Source: Entomortierella parvispora (lineage: Eukaryota; Mortierellomycota; Mortierellomycetes; Mortierellales; Mortierellaceae). From it: a DNA stretch of 64,000 nt. Under the pieces are notes generated by a model, which searched no databases, had not been told where the DNA came from, and saw nothing but the letters and a program-made list of their open reading frames with translations. Below are positions 41,466 to 51,485 of the stretch, piece after piece (the first letter of the stretch is position 1; each line of letters starts with the position of its first letter). Position numbers and translations under genes: made by a program. The stretch is from NCBI GenBank assembly GCA_963573315.1, contig OY752140.1, forward strand, positions 1,860,001-1,924,000, written 5' to 3'.

Positions 41466-44400
41466 TTAATTGCTCCACATCTCTCCCCATTCCAACCGAT
41501 CTCGAGAGACCGTGATGTGAGGAGGATGATGCCACACAGACACAAACTGATCGTAGTTCTTTGTCGACGGCTCTTGCCCCAATTGGCCTCGAGCTCGTTG
41601 GTGGTGTTCTGCTTGATCACGGTAGATGGCTCGCGCCTGCTCTACCTTGGCTCGTGTCTTGAACGCTGATACAACTGCTCCTCTCAGGTATATATCCGCC
41701 TGTCGTTCTCCATCTCCAAGGGCACAGTAGCTTTGCCATATGGTTTGAGTGACGGTAGAATGTAGGTGGATGGCCAGAGGTGGCAGGTCCGCTACTCGGG
41801 GCCAACAGAGTATATCGTGATACACTATTGTGGGCAGCGGTCCTGTTTGACAGAGGGTTTCGATCCTCTCGCGGACTCGATCCCATTCTGCCAACACTTG
41901 TGGGCAGTCGTGAAAAGCGTGGACTGTGTTCTCATGGACTTGTATCGGTGGGTCATGGGCGATGCACCTCCTGCACCACTTGTTCTCCACCGGTTGATTG
42001 AGTATTATGGTCGACTTGAATCCCTTGGTCCATACCGCTCTGTGATGGAGCTGGTACAGAAAGTGGCGCTCGTTGGGGCGTCGCTCGGTCGCCCAGAAGC
42101 GCTCCCAACACACCTTCCACTCTTCGTCCGGGATCGGAGGCATAGAGTCCCTCTCGGGGTGAGGCTCCGGGCCCGTTCGGTCTACCTCGATGGCTCTAAA
42201 GCTCATCAGGCTTGGGATGGCAGGCCAGTCCCTCTTGGCTTTCGGAAGAGGTCGTCCTACTTGGGCCTCTCGTGCTACTTTACCCAGGTATAGACGAGCC
42301 CTCTTGACCTCAAAGGCGTTGGTCGCACACTCGCCATCAAAGAGTTGGAAGCGATATCCAATTCTTCGCTCTGGGCGCGGGGCCTCTTTGATGTCCAGCT
42401 CCTGGAAGGCATGGACACTGGCGAGGATGCTGGCTGGGAGAGGGGGGTCTGACAGGCCCAATAGCCTTGTCCCTCTCTGTGTTGGGTTTTCTAGAGCAAA
42501 AATGGCTTGGCCTCCACCGTTGGCTGTCCCTTCTCTGACAATCGTCTCCAGCAGAGGGACCCATCTCTGGGCCGGGGTCTCCAGTCGGCGTGCCATCCAT
42601 TTTGCTTTCAGGGCTTTGATCTGGTGTTCGGGGTGCAAGAGTCCGTATCCACCCCATTTCTTGGGCTGGCGGTACCAATTCAGACTCACACGAGCGTTTG
42701 TTGTTGGCCACAAAATGTGACGGGTCAGCTTGTCCAACTCCTGGTAGAACGACGCCGTAAAGGTGTAGAATGGTGCGACATACCACAGCTTTGACAAAAA
42801 GTACGTGTTCAGTACCGTAACACGACCTTCAAACGTCAGCTTTCTCAATCGCCATCCAGCAATTGCGTTCTCCAGTTTTCTGAGAATTCCCTTCTCAATC
42901 CCCTTCATGTCGCGTTCACCTGACTGCAACACGATTCCCAAGTGCTCAAATGCGGTCCCGAAGGGCACCGCATTGACATTTGGGACAGCGATGACCGTGT
43001 GAGCGGTCTCGGTCAGAGGGATCAGAGTGGACTTGTCGTGGTTGATGCGAGCCCCAGACGCCGCTTCGTGGAGCCGGATTGCATTCTGAGCGTGGATATC
43101 ATCTCCTGGTCCCATCAGCAGATTGGTGTCATCTGCAAAGGCGGCAACCTTGGGACGGATACCAGGAACCATAGGCCCCCTGGCGGTTCGTGTGTAATGT
43201 AAAAGGAACGGTTCCAGTACAAAATTGAACAAGATCGGCGCGAGGGGATCACCTTGGCGGAGTCCTCTCTTGATCTGGTACGGATCCGATTTGCGCGACC
43301 CCAAGTGGATGGTTGCCTCTAGCTCTGTGTAACAAAGCTTGATCCAGTGCCTGAGCCTCGGGCCAAATCCAAAGCGCTCCAAGCACAGATGCAGGTATCC
43401 CCATTCCACCCTGTCATACGCCTTTTGCTGATCCAGACTCAAGATCGAAGCGTCTCCCTTGCTCCCGTCTTGAAAGTAATGAACCAACAACTCCAGCAAC
43501 ATGACGTTGTCGTGTCCTTGCCGTTCTGGGATAAATCCCGTTTGATGAACATTCAAGATCTTGTCGGCAACAGGGTTCATCCGGTTGGTCAAGACCTTTG
43601 TAAAAATCTTGTAATCACACTGCGTGAGGGAAATAGGGCGGTAATTCCCTATTTGCTCCGCATCCCCCTTTTTGAACAGCAAGATAGTCAGAGACTGACC
43701 ATGCGATTCGGGCATAGACGCGACTGATCCTGGCTTGATATCGTTAAATATCTCCATGAGGACCGGTGTGATCTTGGATTTGAAAGCTTTGTAGAATGCG
43801 TAGGTGAGCCCGTCAGTTCCTGGAGAGGATCGAGCCGCCATGGCTTGAATCGCAGACGCAATCTCTCCCTCCGTGAGATCCGCATCCAGATCGATCTTAT
43901 CTCTGGCGTTCACCGACGTGTGGACTGCACTCAGGAGCGTCTCCTGTGCGGTCCGGTCTGTCGGCTCTGACGTGTATAGCTCAGAATAAAACTCGCGGGC
44001 GATCGATTCAATCGAGTCCATGTCCTCTTTTGATTCTCCCTCCCTATTTTTAAGAGCTGCGATGGTTGCTTTCCTACGGCGTGCGTGAAGGAGCATGGTA
44101 AAAAACGGCGTGGCCTTCTCTCCTTCCTCCACCCATTTCACCTTGGCCATCAGCGCCACCTTTTGAAGTTCGTACTGGGACAGCTCGGCCAGGTCATCAA
44201 GACATTGCAACCTCCTTGCAATTGCCTTCTTGTTCCTGGGGTGCTGGTCGAGAGTTGCGTCCGCTTGCGCGAGATCCCTGGTCAACTTTCGACGCTTGTC
44301 CATGTTATCTCTTCTTTTTTTCTTTGCATATTTCAGACCTTCCTCCAAGATCCTGGTCTTGCACTCGTCCCAACAGGTGGACATGGGTGGCGAGTCGGGC

Positions 44401-45497
44401 TGACTCCTCTTCTCTGCCAGATCCGCAAAGAGAGAGTCCACCTTTTCCACAAAGGTCGGGTCGTGCAACAGACGCTCATCCAATACCTCGGAAGCACAGT
44501 ATGGAGGTTTGCCCGTAGTAAAAAGTGTGGCAGAGACTAGTCGATGGTCGAGCTTGGATTTTTTGTCGGGCCAGTAGATGTCGCAAGAGCGAACCTCCTG
44601 GGCCGAGACTAATCCAAGCATTGTAGCCGACACCATCAGATAGTCAATCCTTGAGTTTGTGTTTAAAATAATTCCGGGCTGTCCCGGAGTTGCTGGGTTC
44701 TCCACCAGGTCATCGTCTCTGTCTAGCATAGCTAGCAGCTCCGCCCCATCCCCTATCGCTGGCCTCTCCCTCTCGAGCTCTAGCGGATCCGCGGCCTCCA
44801 AAAAGGCGCGACGGATTGCCATGTTCTGGGGGGTGACGGCGACAGTCCTGACGTGGTAGTGAGTATAGTATGGTTTGTTCTTTGTCCGAGGGAGGGCAGT
44901 GTCCACCAGGTTCAGCGGCGTCATCAAGGCGTCCACTACATTCTGCCAGGGTGCAGTGTAGCGGTATTCTTGTTGAAGTTCTACTGTTCGTGGAGGGTTC
45001 CTGTCTAACATCGGGTGCATTGTGTTGTTGAAATCTCCCAGGACGACTGTGAGAGGGTGTGCAATTCTGCCCACGTCCAATCTGGCAAGAAAAATTGGCT
45101 GTTCTCTGTCGTTGGCTGGAAGATATAAGTTTGTGATCCTAAGAGTATCCTCATCCTGTCCTGCCGCTTTGAGGATGGCCGATAGGATACGGCCTTCTCC
45201 AAGCTCCACAGTGTCGGTGAGGAAGAATCTTTCATGACATACCAGCAGGCCGCAATAACGGGTAAAGAGGGACTTGCCCCTCTCCCCCCAATCTCTTGTC
45301 CATTTGGCTTTGACGGTGTCATTAAAGATCCCAAAGTTTGCGGTCTCCTGGATCGCAATGATGTCAATTGGTTGATTTTTTAACCATGCAAAGAATGCAC
45401 GGCGATTCTCATCGCTGAGAATAGATCTTACGTTCAACGTCGCTACCCGAAGGTTGGCATACGTGGACGCGTTCGGTGGTATAGGTTGTACAGGCAT
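41466..45497 (-). CDS. LINE copy C ORF2: EEP endonuclease and reverse transcriptase
   Basis: 1343 aa, intact, all EEP and RT catalytic boxes present. It carries a cluster of changes near residues 1070-1100 (SLMSFRAIEVDRTGPEPHPE where the others read SLMNFRSIEVDRTGPGPHPE) from the divergent DNA block described for this copy. The frame stays open through it, suggesting exchange with another functional copy. Confidence 0.93.
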   Translation of the reverse strand: MPVQPIPPNASTYANLRVATLNVRSILSDENRRAFFAWLKNQPIDIIAIQETANFGIFNDTVKAKWTRDWGERGKSLFTRYCGLLVCHERFFLTDTVELGEGRILSAILKAAGQDEDTLRITNLYLPANDREQPIFLARLDVGRIAHPLTVVLGDFNNTMHPMLDRNPPRTVELQQEYRYTAPWQNVVDALMTPLNLVDTALPRTKNKPYYTHYHVRTVAVTPQNMAIRRAFLEAADPLELERERPAIGDGAELLAMLDRDDDLVENPATPGQPGIILNTNSRIDYLMVSATMLGLVSAQEVRSCDIYWPDKKSKLDHRLVSATLFTTGKPPYCASEVLDERLLHDPTFVEKVDSLFADLAEKRSQPDSPPMSTCWDECKTRILEEGLKYAKKKRRDNMDKRRKLTRDLAQADATLDQHPRNKKAIARRLQCLDDLAELSQYELQKVALMAKVKWVEEGEKATPFFTMLLHARRRKATIAALKNREGESKEDMDSIESIAREFYSELYTSEPTDRTAQETLLSAVHTSVNARDKIDLDADLTEGEIASAIQAMAARSSPGTDGLTYAFYKAFKSKITPVLMEIFNDIKPGSVASMPESHGQSLTILLFKKGDAEQIGNYRPISLTQCDYKIFTKVLTNRMNPVADKILNVHQTGFIPERQGHDNVMLLELLVHYFQDGSKGDASILSLDQQKAYDRVEWGYLHLCLERFGFGPRLRHWIKLCYTELEATIHLGSRKSDPYQIKRGLRQGDPLAPILFNFVLEPFLLHYTRTARGPMVPGIRPKVAAFADDTNLLMGPGDDIHAQNAIRLHEAASGARINHDKSTLIPLTETAHTVIAVPNVNAVPFGTAFEHLGIVLQSGERDMKGIEKGILRKLENAIAGWRLRKLTFEGRVTVLNTYFLSKLWYVAPFYTFTASFYQELDKLTRHILWPTTNARVSLNWYRQPKKWGGYGLLHPEHQIKALKAKWMARRLETPAQRWVPLLETIVREGTANGGGQAIFALENPTQRGTRLLGLSDPPLPASILASVHAFQELDIKEAPRPERRIGYRFQLFDGECATNAFEVKRARLYLGKVAREAQVGRPLPKAKRDWPAIPSLMSFRAIEVDRTGPEPHPERDSMPPIPDEEWKVCWERFWATERRPNERHFLYQLHHRAVWTKGFKSTIILNQPVENKWCRRCIAHDPPIQVHENTVHAFHDCPQVLAEWDRVRERIETLCQTGPLPTIVYHDILCWPRVADLPPLAIHLHSTVTQTIWQSYCALGDGERQADIYLRGAVVSAFKTRAKVEQARAIYRDQAEHHQRARGQLGQEPSTKNYDQFVSVWHHPPHITVSRDRLEWGEMWSN

Positions 45498-45541
45498 TGG
45501 GAAAAAGCAGTTGGAAGAAGGCGACGGGCAGAGACAAGTCT

Positions 45542-47947
45542 CTACTTAGTCGACTTGCTGGCTCTCGTCGTCGGTTTTCCAATGGGCTTCCCAATTGGTT
45601 TCCCGACTGGCTTCACAATTGATTTCCCATTCGACTTTTTTCTGATTCGGGCGGCCATCTTGAGCGTTATCATCGCCTCCACCTCGGCTCTAGACCGACC
45701 TGATGTTTTCATATACATCTCGATGTCTACCTCTTCCGGGTCCATATCATCCATAAAGTCATCCTCGTCCAAGATGTTATGGTTATTGTCTGCTGCCCTG
45801 AAAGCTTCCGCCGCTGCCGAGGCCTCATCTGCAGCTTCCCCTGCAGCTGCTGCCGCAGCTGCTTGCCAGGCTTCCTGCTGGGCCTGTTCCCATTGCTGAC
45901 GGGCCTGTTCCTGTGCTAACCAGGCTTCCTGCTGGCGGGCGTATTCCTGTGCTAACCGGGCCTGTTCGTCTTCTGCCCTGATCATAGCTTGTTGGGCAGC
46001 TGCTACCTTCGCCGCCTCTTGCTCCTGTGCGATCTTGGATGATGTTGCTGTTTGAATATCGGCAGAGGTGGACTCTGCAGTCTGGTTACCGTTGCTGACT
46101 GCATTAGTACCCTTGACGGTCTCAGTGGGACCGCTCGTTCCTGACCCTGCTGCTCCAGAGCTGTTTCCAGATGGTGCAAAGGTCACACTAGCTTTGGTAG
46201 CAGTAGGAGTGTTCTTGCTGTTGGATACAGCAGAGCCCTCCTCTGTCCCCCTGTTAACGTCCACCCGAGCTTCGGACTCCTTCCTCTGCTCCTGGTGGTC
46301 GTCGGTGTTGGCTTTGGCCTTCCCCTTGCCTTTGCTTCCACCGCCGTCTTCGGGTTTTTTCCCTCCTCCATTGCCTGCTCCACTGGCACTTCCCTGTTGA
46401 GTCTTCTTCCTCTCCACAGGGTTGTCCGAGTCGGATTGCGGGCCAGGACGGGATCTTGTACTGTAAGGACGTTTCTTCTGTCCTACCGTAGTCCATTCCT
46501 CCTCATTGTCTCGCTGCGTATTGATTTTGTTTGAACCAGCTTTATTGGCTGTGGATTTGTTGCCTGACTGACTATGGGTGTTGACTGTTGGCTGGGTGAT
46601 TTCAGTGTCCGGAAATGCCTTCACCATCATCGCTGTCTCCAACGGCTCTCCTTGATCCACCGACCAAGTGATTGGATGAGGACACTCCCTCCTGATGTGC
46701 TCGTCCGTCCCACATCTGTAACAGACCTTGCCTCCCTTGGGCCAGGTAAACAGAGTGTTTACTCCTGACAGCGCCGCCATCCGGGGCAGCTGCAGGTCCT
46801 TGAGCTTTCCAGAGGGGATCTCCAGGATGAAATCCACCACTCCTGTCAACGTCTCCTTTGATCCCGTCACATAATGCGGGTTGATGTATTTGATCTCCCC
46901 TGCTTCCTGGAAGATCCGCTTCAATTCTTTCTCAAGGTCGTCAGGGTCCAACTCAAAGACCGATTCCGCTCGGATTTGAAGTCGAGACCCCGTCGAGTGC
47001 ACCGCTCTTTCCACTCGGAGACGGACGCCCTTGACCACCACAGGGGTGACGAGAAATTCCTCCAGGTCCTTTGCATGGAGGAATCCGACAACTGAGATCC
47101 CGTATGTATCGTTCTTCAGGACACAACGTGCATCTAGGAGTTTGTTCAACTCCAGTTGCAGGTCCTCTGCCCTGACCTTTGTGTTCTCATAAATAATAAC
47201 CGCCGCTCCCCTTCTAAGCCGTGTAAAGTGCTGGGGGAGTTGGGCCTGTACCCTGGCCTCGACTCGGCGACGAAGAACCTCCTGACTGCGTTTGGACTCT
47301 GCACGGGCACCCGCAGCAAAGGCGTATGTCCGAATCGGCATCGGACCCGCCGCGGGCATGGGAGGAATGGGAGCCTGCTCCTCCATCTCCTCATCCCTCA
47401 GACCCGAGGGGGATGAAGCGGCAGACTTCGACGATGATGATGACACAGGACCAGTCCCTCCTGACTGTCCTGCAGGCTTCTCCAAGACTAAAGCCGATTT
47501 CAATGGCACCCTACCAGAGGTGGGGCGTGCGGATGGCTGCCCAGGCTCATCGGCACGACCAGACGTGGTAGTGGTGGACAAAGAAGACGGCTCACCCCCA
47601 GGGGTGGTCTTGGCCGTTGAGTTGTGGACTAGGGCGTTCCCTCCTGAACCCCTGCCAGAGGTGGATGATGCGGATGGTTCTCCAGGCCAATCGGCATCAT
47701 GCGACGTGGCAGGTTGGTTCAGGGGTGATCGCTCACCCGCGAGGGTGGTCCTAACGGACGAAATGGGCTGACCCGATGCGGCCGCCTCGGCACTGACACT
47801 AGCGTTGGTGGAGATAGATCCCACCCCCAAAGGGTCTATCCCGGCAACTGTAGTGACCAGATGCGGAGACGCAGGCATGTTTGGGTCGTCCATGGTGACG
47901 AGTTGTTGATTCACGGTGGTGTGATGGTCCTTCCCGGAGCTGAGCAC
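45542..47947 (-). CDS. LINE copy C ORF1: CCHC nucleic-acid-binding protein
   Basis: 801 aa, identical to ORF1 of copy B. That points to a recent duplication or conversion between B and C rather than two long-separated insertions. Confidence 0.87.
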   Translation of the reverse strand: MLSSGKDHHTTVNQQLVTMDDPNMPASPHLVTTVAGIDPLGVGSISTNASVSAEAAASGQPISSVRTTLAGERSPLNQPATSHDADWPGEPSASSTSGRGSGGNALVHNSTAKTTPGGEPSSLSTTTTSGRADEPGQPSARPTSGRVPLKSALVLEKPAGQSGGTGPVSSSSSKSAASSPSGLRDEEMEEQAPIPPMPAAGPMPIRTYAFAAGARAESKRSQEVLRRRVEARVQAQLPQHFTRLRRGAAVIIYENTKVRAEDLQLELNKLLDARCVLKNDTYGISVVGFLHAKDLEEFLVTPVVVKGVRLRVERAVHSTGSRLQIRAESVFELDPDDLEKELKRIFQEAGEIKYINPHYVTGSKETLTGVVDFILEIPSGKLKDLQLPRMAALSGVNTLFTWPKGGKVCYRCGTDEHIRRECPHPITWSVDQGEPLETAMMVKAFPDTEITQPTVNTHSQSGNKSTANKAGSNKINTQRDNEEEWTTVGQKKRPYSTRSRPGPQSDSDNPVERKKTQQGSASGAGNGGGKKPEDGGGSKGKGKAKANTDDHQEQRKESEARVDVNRGTEEGSAVSNSKNTPTATKASVTFAPSGNSSGAAGSGTSGPTETVKGTNAVSNGNQTAESTSADIQTATSSKIAQEQEAAKVAAAQQAMIRAEDEQARLAQEYARQQEAWLAQEQARQQWEQAQQEAWQAAAAAAAGEAADEASAAAEAFRAADNNHNILDEDDFMDDMDPEEVDIEMYMKTSGRSRAEVEAMITLKMAARIRKKSNGKSIVKPVGKPIGKPIGKPTTRASKSTK

Positions 47948-48062
47948 TTTGCTAATGACCGACGAAATGCAATGAGCAAAAAAGCGATGAGGATGAACAA
48001 AAAACTGAAAGTAACAGTGACTGCTAATTCAATTATTTGCGGAACTGGGAAAGAAAGAGTTG

Positions 48063-48090
48063 CTCTACCGATTGAGCTAGCCGGGCGAAG
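48063..48090 (-). repeat. Target-site duplication / tRNA-Lys 5' fragment between LINE C and D
   Basis: Same 28-bp tRNA leader plus nucleotides 1-24. Confidence 0.95.
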
Positions 48091-51000
48091 AGAGAGATAC
48101 TCTTCGGTTTATTCCATGCGGGGGGGTGCCGAAGCTTTCCCAAAGTGTTCCCCCTCGCTGGTAATGATAAAGGTTACTACTGCCGAACTATCTGTTTTTT
48201 CTAAAAAAAGTGGCTCGCCCTGCGCTAAGCGGGAACAAGGGCTTCACGATCCATACAGATCGGGCCCAGGGAGGTAGGGGTGGAAGACTATTTAGGAAAA
48301 AGGCGACGGAAACGGCGGCCCTTTGTCATGACAAGTGAGGGAGTGACACCCGAGAGGAGCGTCAGAGCCCTTGGCATGGATCTTCTGGATCTTGCAAGGA
48401 TCCAGGGGTGCTCTTTGAGTAGGGCAGGGAGCCACCTACTCGCGAGCACTGCTTCTCAGAGGCGGGGAGAAGCAGCGACCGCTGATTTTATTTTTTTGGT
48501 CGGTTCCTGCTCATCTCTTGTTGGTAAAGAGATGAACCGATGCCTGTTGGGGGTCTTGACGGAGAAGGAGACCCGCTCGCGTTCTCGACCTTGTGTTTTC
48601 TGTTTTTTTGGTTTTCGTGTTTCGGGTCTGTTTTTCTGGCGGGGCGGTCAATTGCAAGAGTCGATCGTCCCTGATTTTGTTTTTTATCGTTCGGGACCGT
48701 GCGGTGCAAACTTAATTGCTCCACATCTCTCCCCATTCCAGCCGATCTCGAAAGACCGTGATGTGAGGAGGATGGTGCCACACAGACACAAACTGGTCGT
48801 AGTTCTTTGTCGACGGCTCTTGCCCTAATTGGCCTCGAGCTCGTTGGTGGTGTTCCACTTGATCACGGTAGATGGCTCGCGCCTGTTCTACCTTGGCTCG
48901 TGTCTTGAACGCTGATACAACTGCTCCTCTCAGGTATATATCCGCCTGTCGTTCTCCATCTCCAAGGGCACAATAGCTTTGCCATATGGTTTGAGTGACG
49001 GTAGAATGCAGGTGGATGGCCAGAGGTGGCAGGTCCGCTACTCGGGGCCAACAGAGTATATCGTGATACACTATTGTGGATAGCGGTCCTGTCTGGCAGA
49101 GGGTTTCGATCCTCTCGCGGACTCGATCCCATTCTGCCAACACTTGTGGGCAGTCGTGAAAAGCATGGACTGTGTTCTCATGGACTTGTATCGGTGGGTC
49201 ATGGGCGATGCACCTCCTGCACCACTTGTTCTCCACCGGTTGATTGAGTATTATGGTCGACTTGAATCCCTTGGTCCATACCGCTCTGTGATGGAGCTGG
49301 TACAGAAAGTGGCGCTCGTTGGGGCGTCGCTCGGTCGCCCAGAAGCGCTCCCAACACACCTTCCACTCTTCGTCCGGGATCGGAGGCATAGAGTTCCTTT
49401 CGGGATGAGGCCCAGGTTCCGTCCGGTCCACCTCGATGGATCTAAAGTTCATCAGGCTTGGGATGGCAGGCCAGTCCCTCTTGGCTTTAGGAAGAGGTCG
49501 TCCTGCTTGGGCCTCTCGTGCTACTTTGCCCAGGTACAGACGAGCCCTCTTGACCTCAAAGGCGTTGGTCGCACACTCGCCATCAAAGAGTTGGAAGCGA
49601 TATCCAATTCTTCGCTCTGGGCGCGGGGCCTCTTTGATGTCCAGCTCCTGGAAGGCATGGACACTGGCGAGGATGCTGGCTGGGAGAGGGGGGTCTGACA
49701 GGCCCAATAGCCTTGTCCCTCTCTGTGTTGGGTTTTCTAGAGCAAAAATGGCTTGGCCTCCACCGTTGGCTGTCCCTTCTCTGACAATCGTCTCCAGCAG
49801 AGGGACCCATCTCTGGGCCGGGGTCTCCAGTCGGCGTGCCATCCATTTTGCTTTCAGGGCTTTGATCTGGTGTTCGGGGTGCAAGAGTCCGTATCCACCC
49901 CATTTCTTGGGCTGGCGGTACCAATTCAGACTCACACGAGCGTTTGTTGTTGGCCACAAAATGTGACGGGTCAGCTTGTCCAACTCCTGGTAGAACGACG
50001 CCGTAAAGGTGTAGAATGGTGCGACATACCACAGCTTTGACAAAAAGTACGTGTTCAGTACCGTAACACGACCTTCAAACGTCAGCTTTCTCAATCGCCA
50101 TCCAGCAATTGCGTTCTCCAGTTTTCTGAGAATTCCCTTCTCAATCCCCTTCATGTCGCGTTCACCTGACTGCAACACGATTCCCAAGTGCTCAAATGCG
50201 GTCCCGAAGGGCACCGCATTGACATTTGGGACAGCGATGACCGTGTGAGCGGTCTCGGTCAGAGGGATCAGAGTGGACTTGTCGTGGTTGATGCGAGCCC
50301 CAGACGCCGCTTCGTGGAGCCGGATTGCATTCTGAGCGTGGATATCATCTCCTGGTCCCATCAGCAGATTGGTGTCATCTGCAAAGGCGGCAACCTTGGG
50401 ACGGATACCAGGAACCATAGGCCCCCTGGCGGTTCGTGTGTAATGTAAAAGGAACGGTTCCAGTACAAAATTGAACAAGATCGGCGCGAGGGGATCACCT
50501 TGGCGGAGTCCTCTCTTGATCTGGTACGGATCCGATTTGCGCGACCCCAAGTGGATGGTTGCCTCTAGCTCTGTGTAACAAAGCTTGATCCAGTGCCTGA
50601 GCCTCGGGCCAAATCCAAAGCGCTCCAAGCACAGATGCAGGTATCCCCATTCCACCCTGTCATACGCCTTTTGCTGATCCAGACTCAAGATCGAAGCGTC
50701 TCCCTTGCTCCCGTCTTGAAAGTAATGAACCAACAACTCCAGCAACATGACGTTGTCGTGTCCTTGCCGTTCTGGGATAAATCCCGTTTGATGAACATTC
50801 AAGATCTTGTCGGCAACAGGGTTCATCCGGTTGGTCAAGACCTTTGTAAAAATCTTGTAATCACACTGCGTGAGGGAAATAGGGCGGTAATTCCCTATTT
50901 GCTCCGCATCCCCCTTTTTGAACAGCAAGATAGTCAGAGACTGACCATGCGATTCGGGCATAGACGCGACTGATCCTGGCTTGATATCGTTAAATATCTC

Positions 51001-51457
51001 CATGAGGACCGGTGTGATCTTGGATTTGAAAGCTTTGTAGAATGCGTAGGTGAGCCCGTCAGTTCCTGGAGAGGATCGAGCCGCCATGGCTTGAATCGCA
51101 GACGCAATCTCTCCCTCCGTGAGATCCGCATCCAGATCGATCTTATCTCTGGCGTTCACCGACGTGTGGACTGCACTCAGGAGCGTCTCCTGTGCGGTCC
51201 GGTCTGTCGGCTCTGACGTGTATAGCTCAGAATAAAACTCGCGGGCGATCGATTCAATCGAGTCCATGTCCTCTTTTGATTCTCCCTCCCTGTTTTTAAG
51301 AGCTGCGATAGTTGCTTTCCTGCGGCGTGCGTGAAGAAGCATGGTAAAAAACGGCGTGGCCTTCTCTCCTTCCTCCACCCATTTCACCTTGGCCATCAGC
51401 GCCACCTTTTGAAGTTCGTACTTGGACAGCTCGGCCAGGTCATCAAGACATTGCAAA
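48091..51457 (-). mobile_element. 5'-truncated LINE, copy D (outermost)
   Basis: 3367 bp: the 3' half of the element with an intact 3' end. It breaks off inside ORF2 after TTGCAA and joins, through one extra A, the tRNA-derived duplication at 51458-51485. 5' truncation with a normal 3' end and target duplication is the classic outcome of incomplete target-primed reverse transcription. Lying next to the original leader of the tRNA gene, it would be the first insertion of the series. Confidence 0.93.
48712..51456 (-). pseudogene. LINE copy D ORF2, 5'-truncated (RT and C-terminus only)
   Basis: 914 codons open from an internal Met (MQCLDDLAELSKYELQ) to the normal stop. The endonuclease domain and ORF1 are missing. 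RT boxes including FADD are intact. Shares variants with copy A (PLSTIVYHD, RDQVEHH) and, in another block, with copy C. Confidence 0.9.
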
Positions 51458-51485
51458 CTCTACCGATTGAGCTAGCCGGGCGAAG
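51458..51485 (-). repeat. Outermost target-site duplication / tRNA-Lys 5' fragment
   Basis: 28 bp of tRNA leader plus nucleotides 1-24, here continuous with the authentic upstream leader (51486 onward, ...GCATTTTCC on the minus strand). It marks where the original right-arm tRNA gene was cut. Confidence 0.95.

Larger units (their letters stand above)
40844..48062 (-). mobile_element. Full-length tRNA-Lys-targeted LINE, copy C
   Basis: 7219 bp, same termini. Near-identical to copy B over the 5' two thirds. It contains a 143-bp block (42149-42291) with 13 differences from B, and a neighbouring block (about 42.5-43.2 kb) whose variants match the truncated copy D instead of B. Flanking duplications are at 40816-40843 and 48063-48090. 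Confidence 0.93.

Noticed and set aside
33569-48090. Evenly spaced identical 28-bp repeats
   Set aside because: Length recalls a CRISPR repeat, but the 7.2-kb spacers are LINE copies and the repeats are tRNA target duplications.
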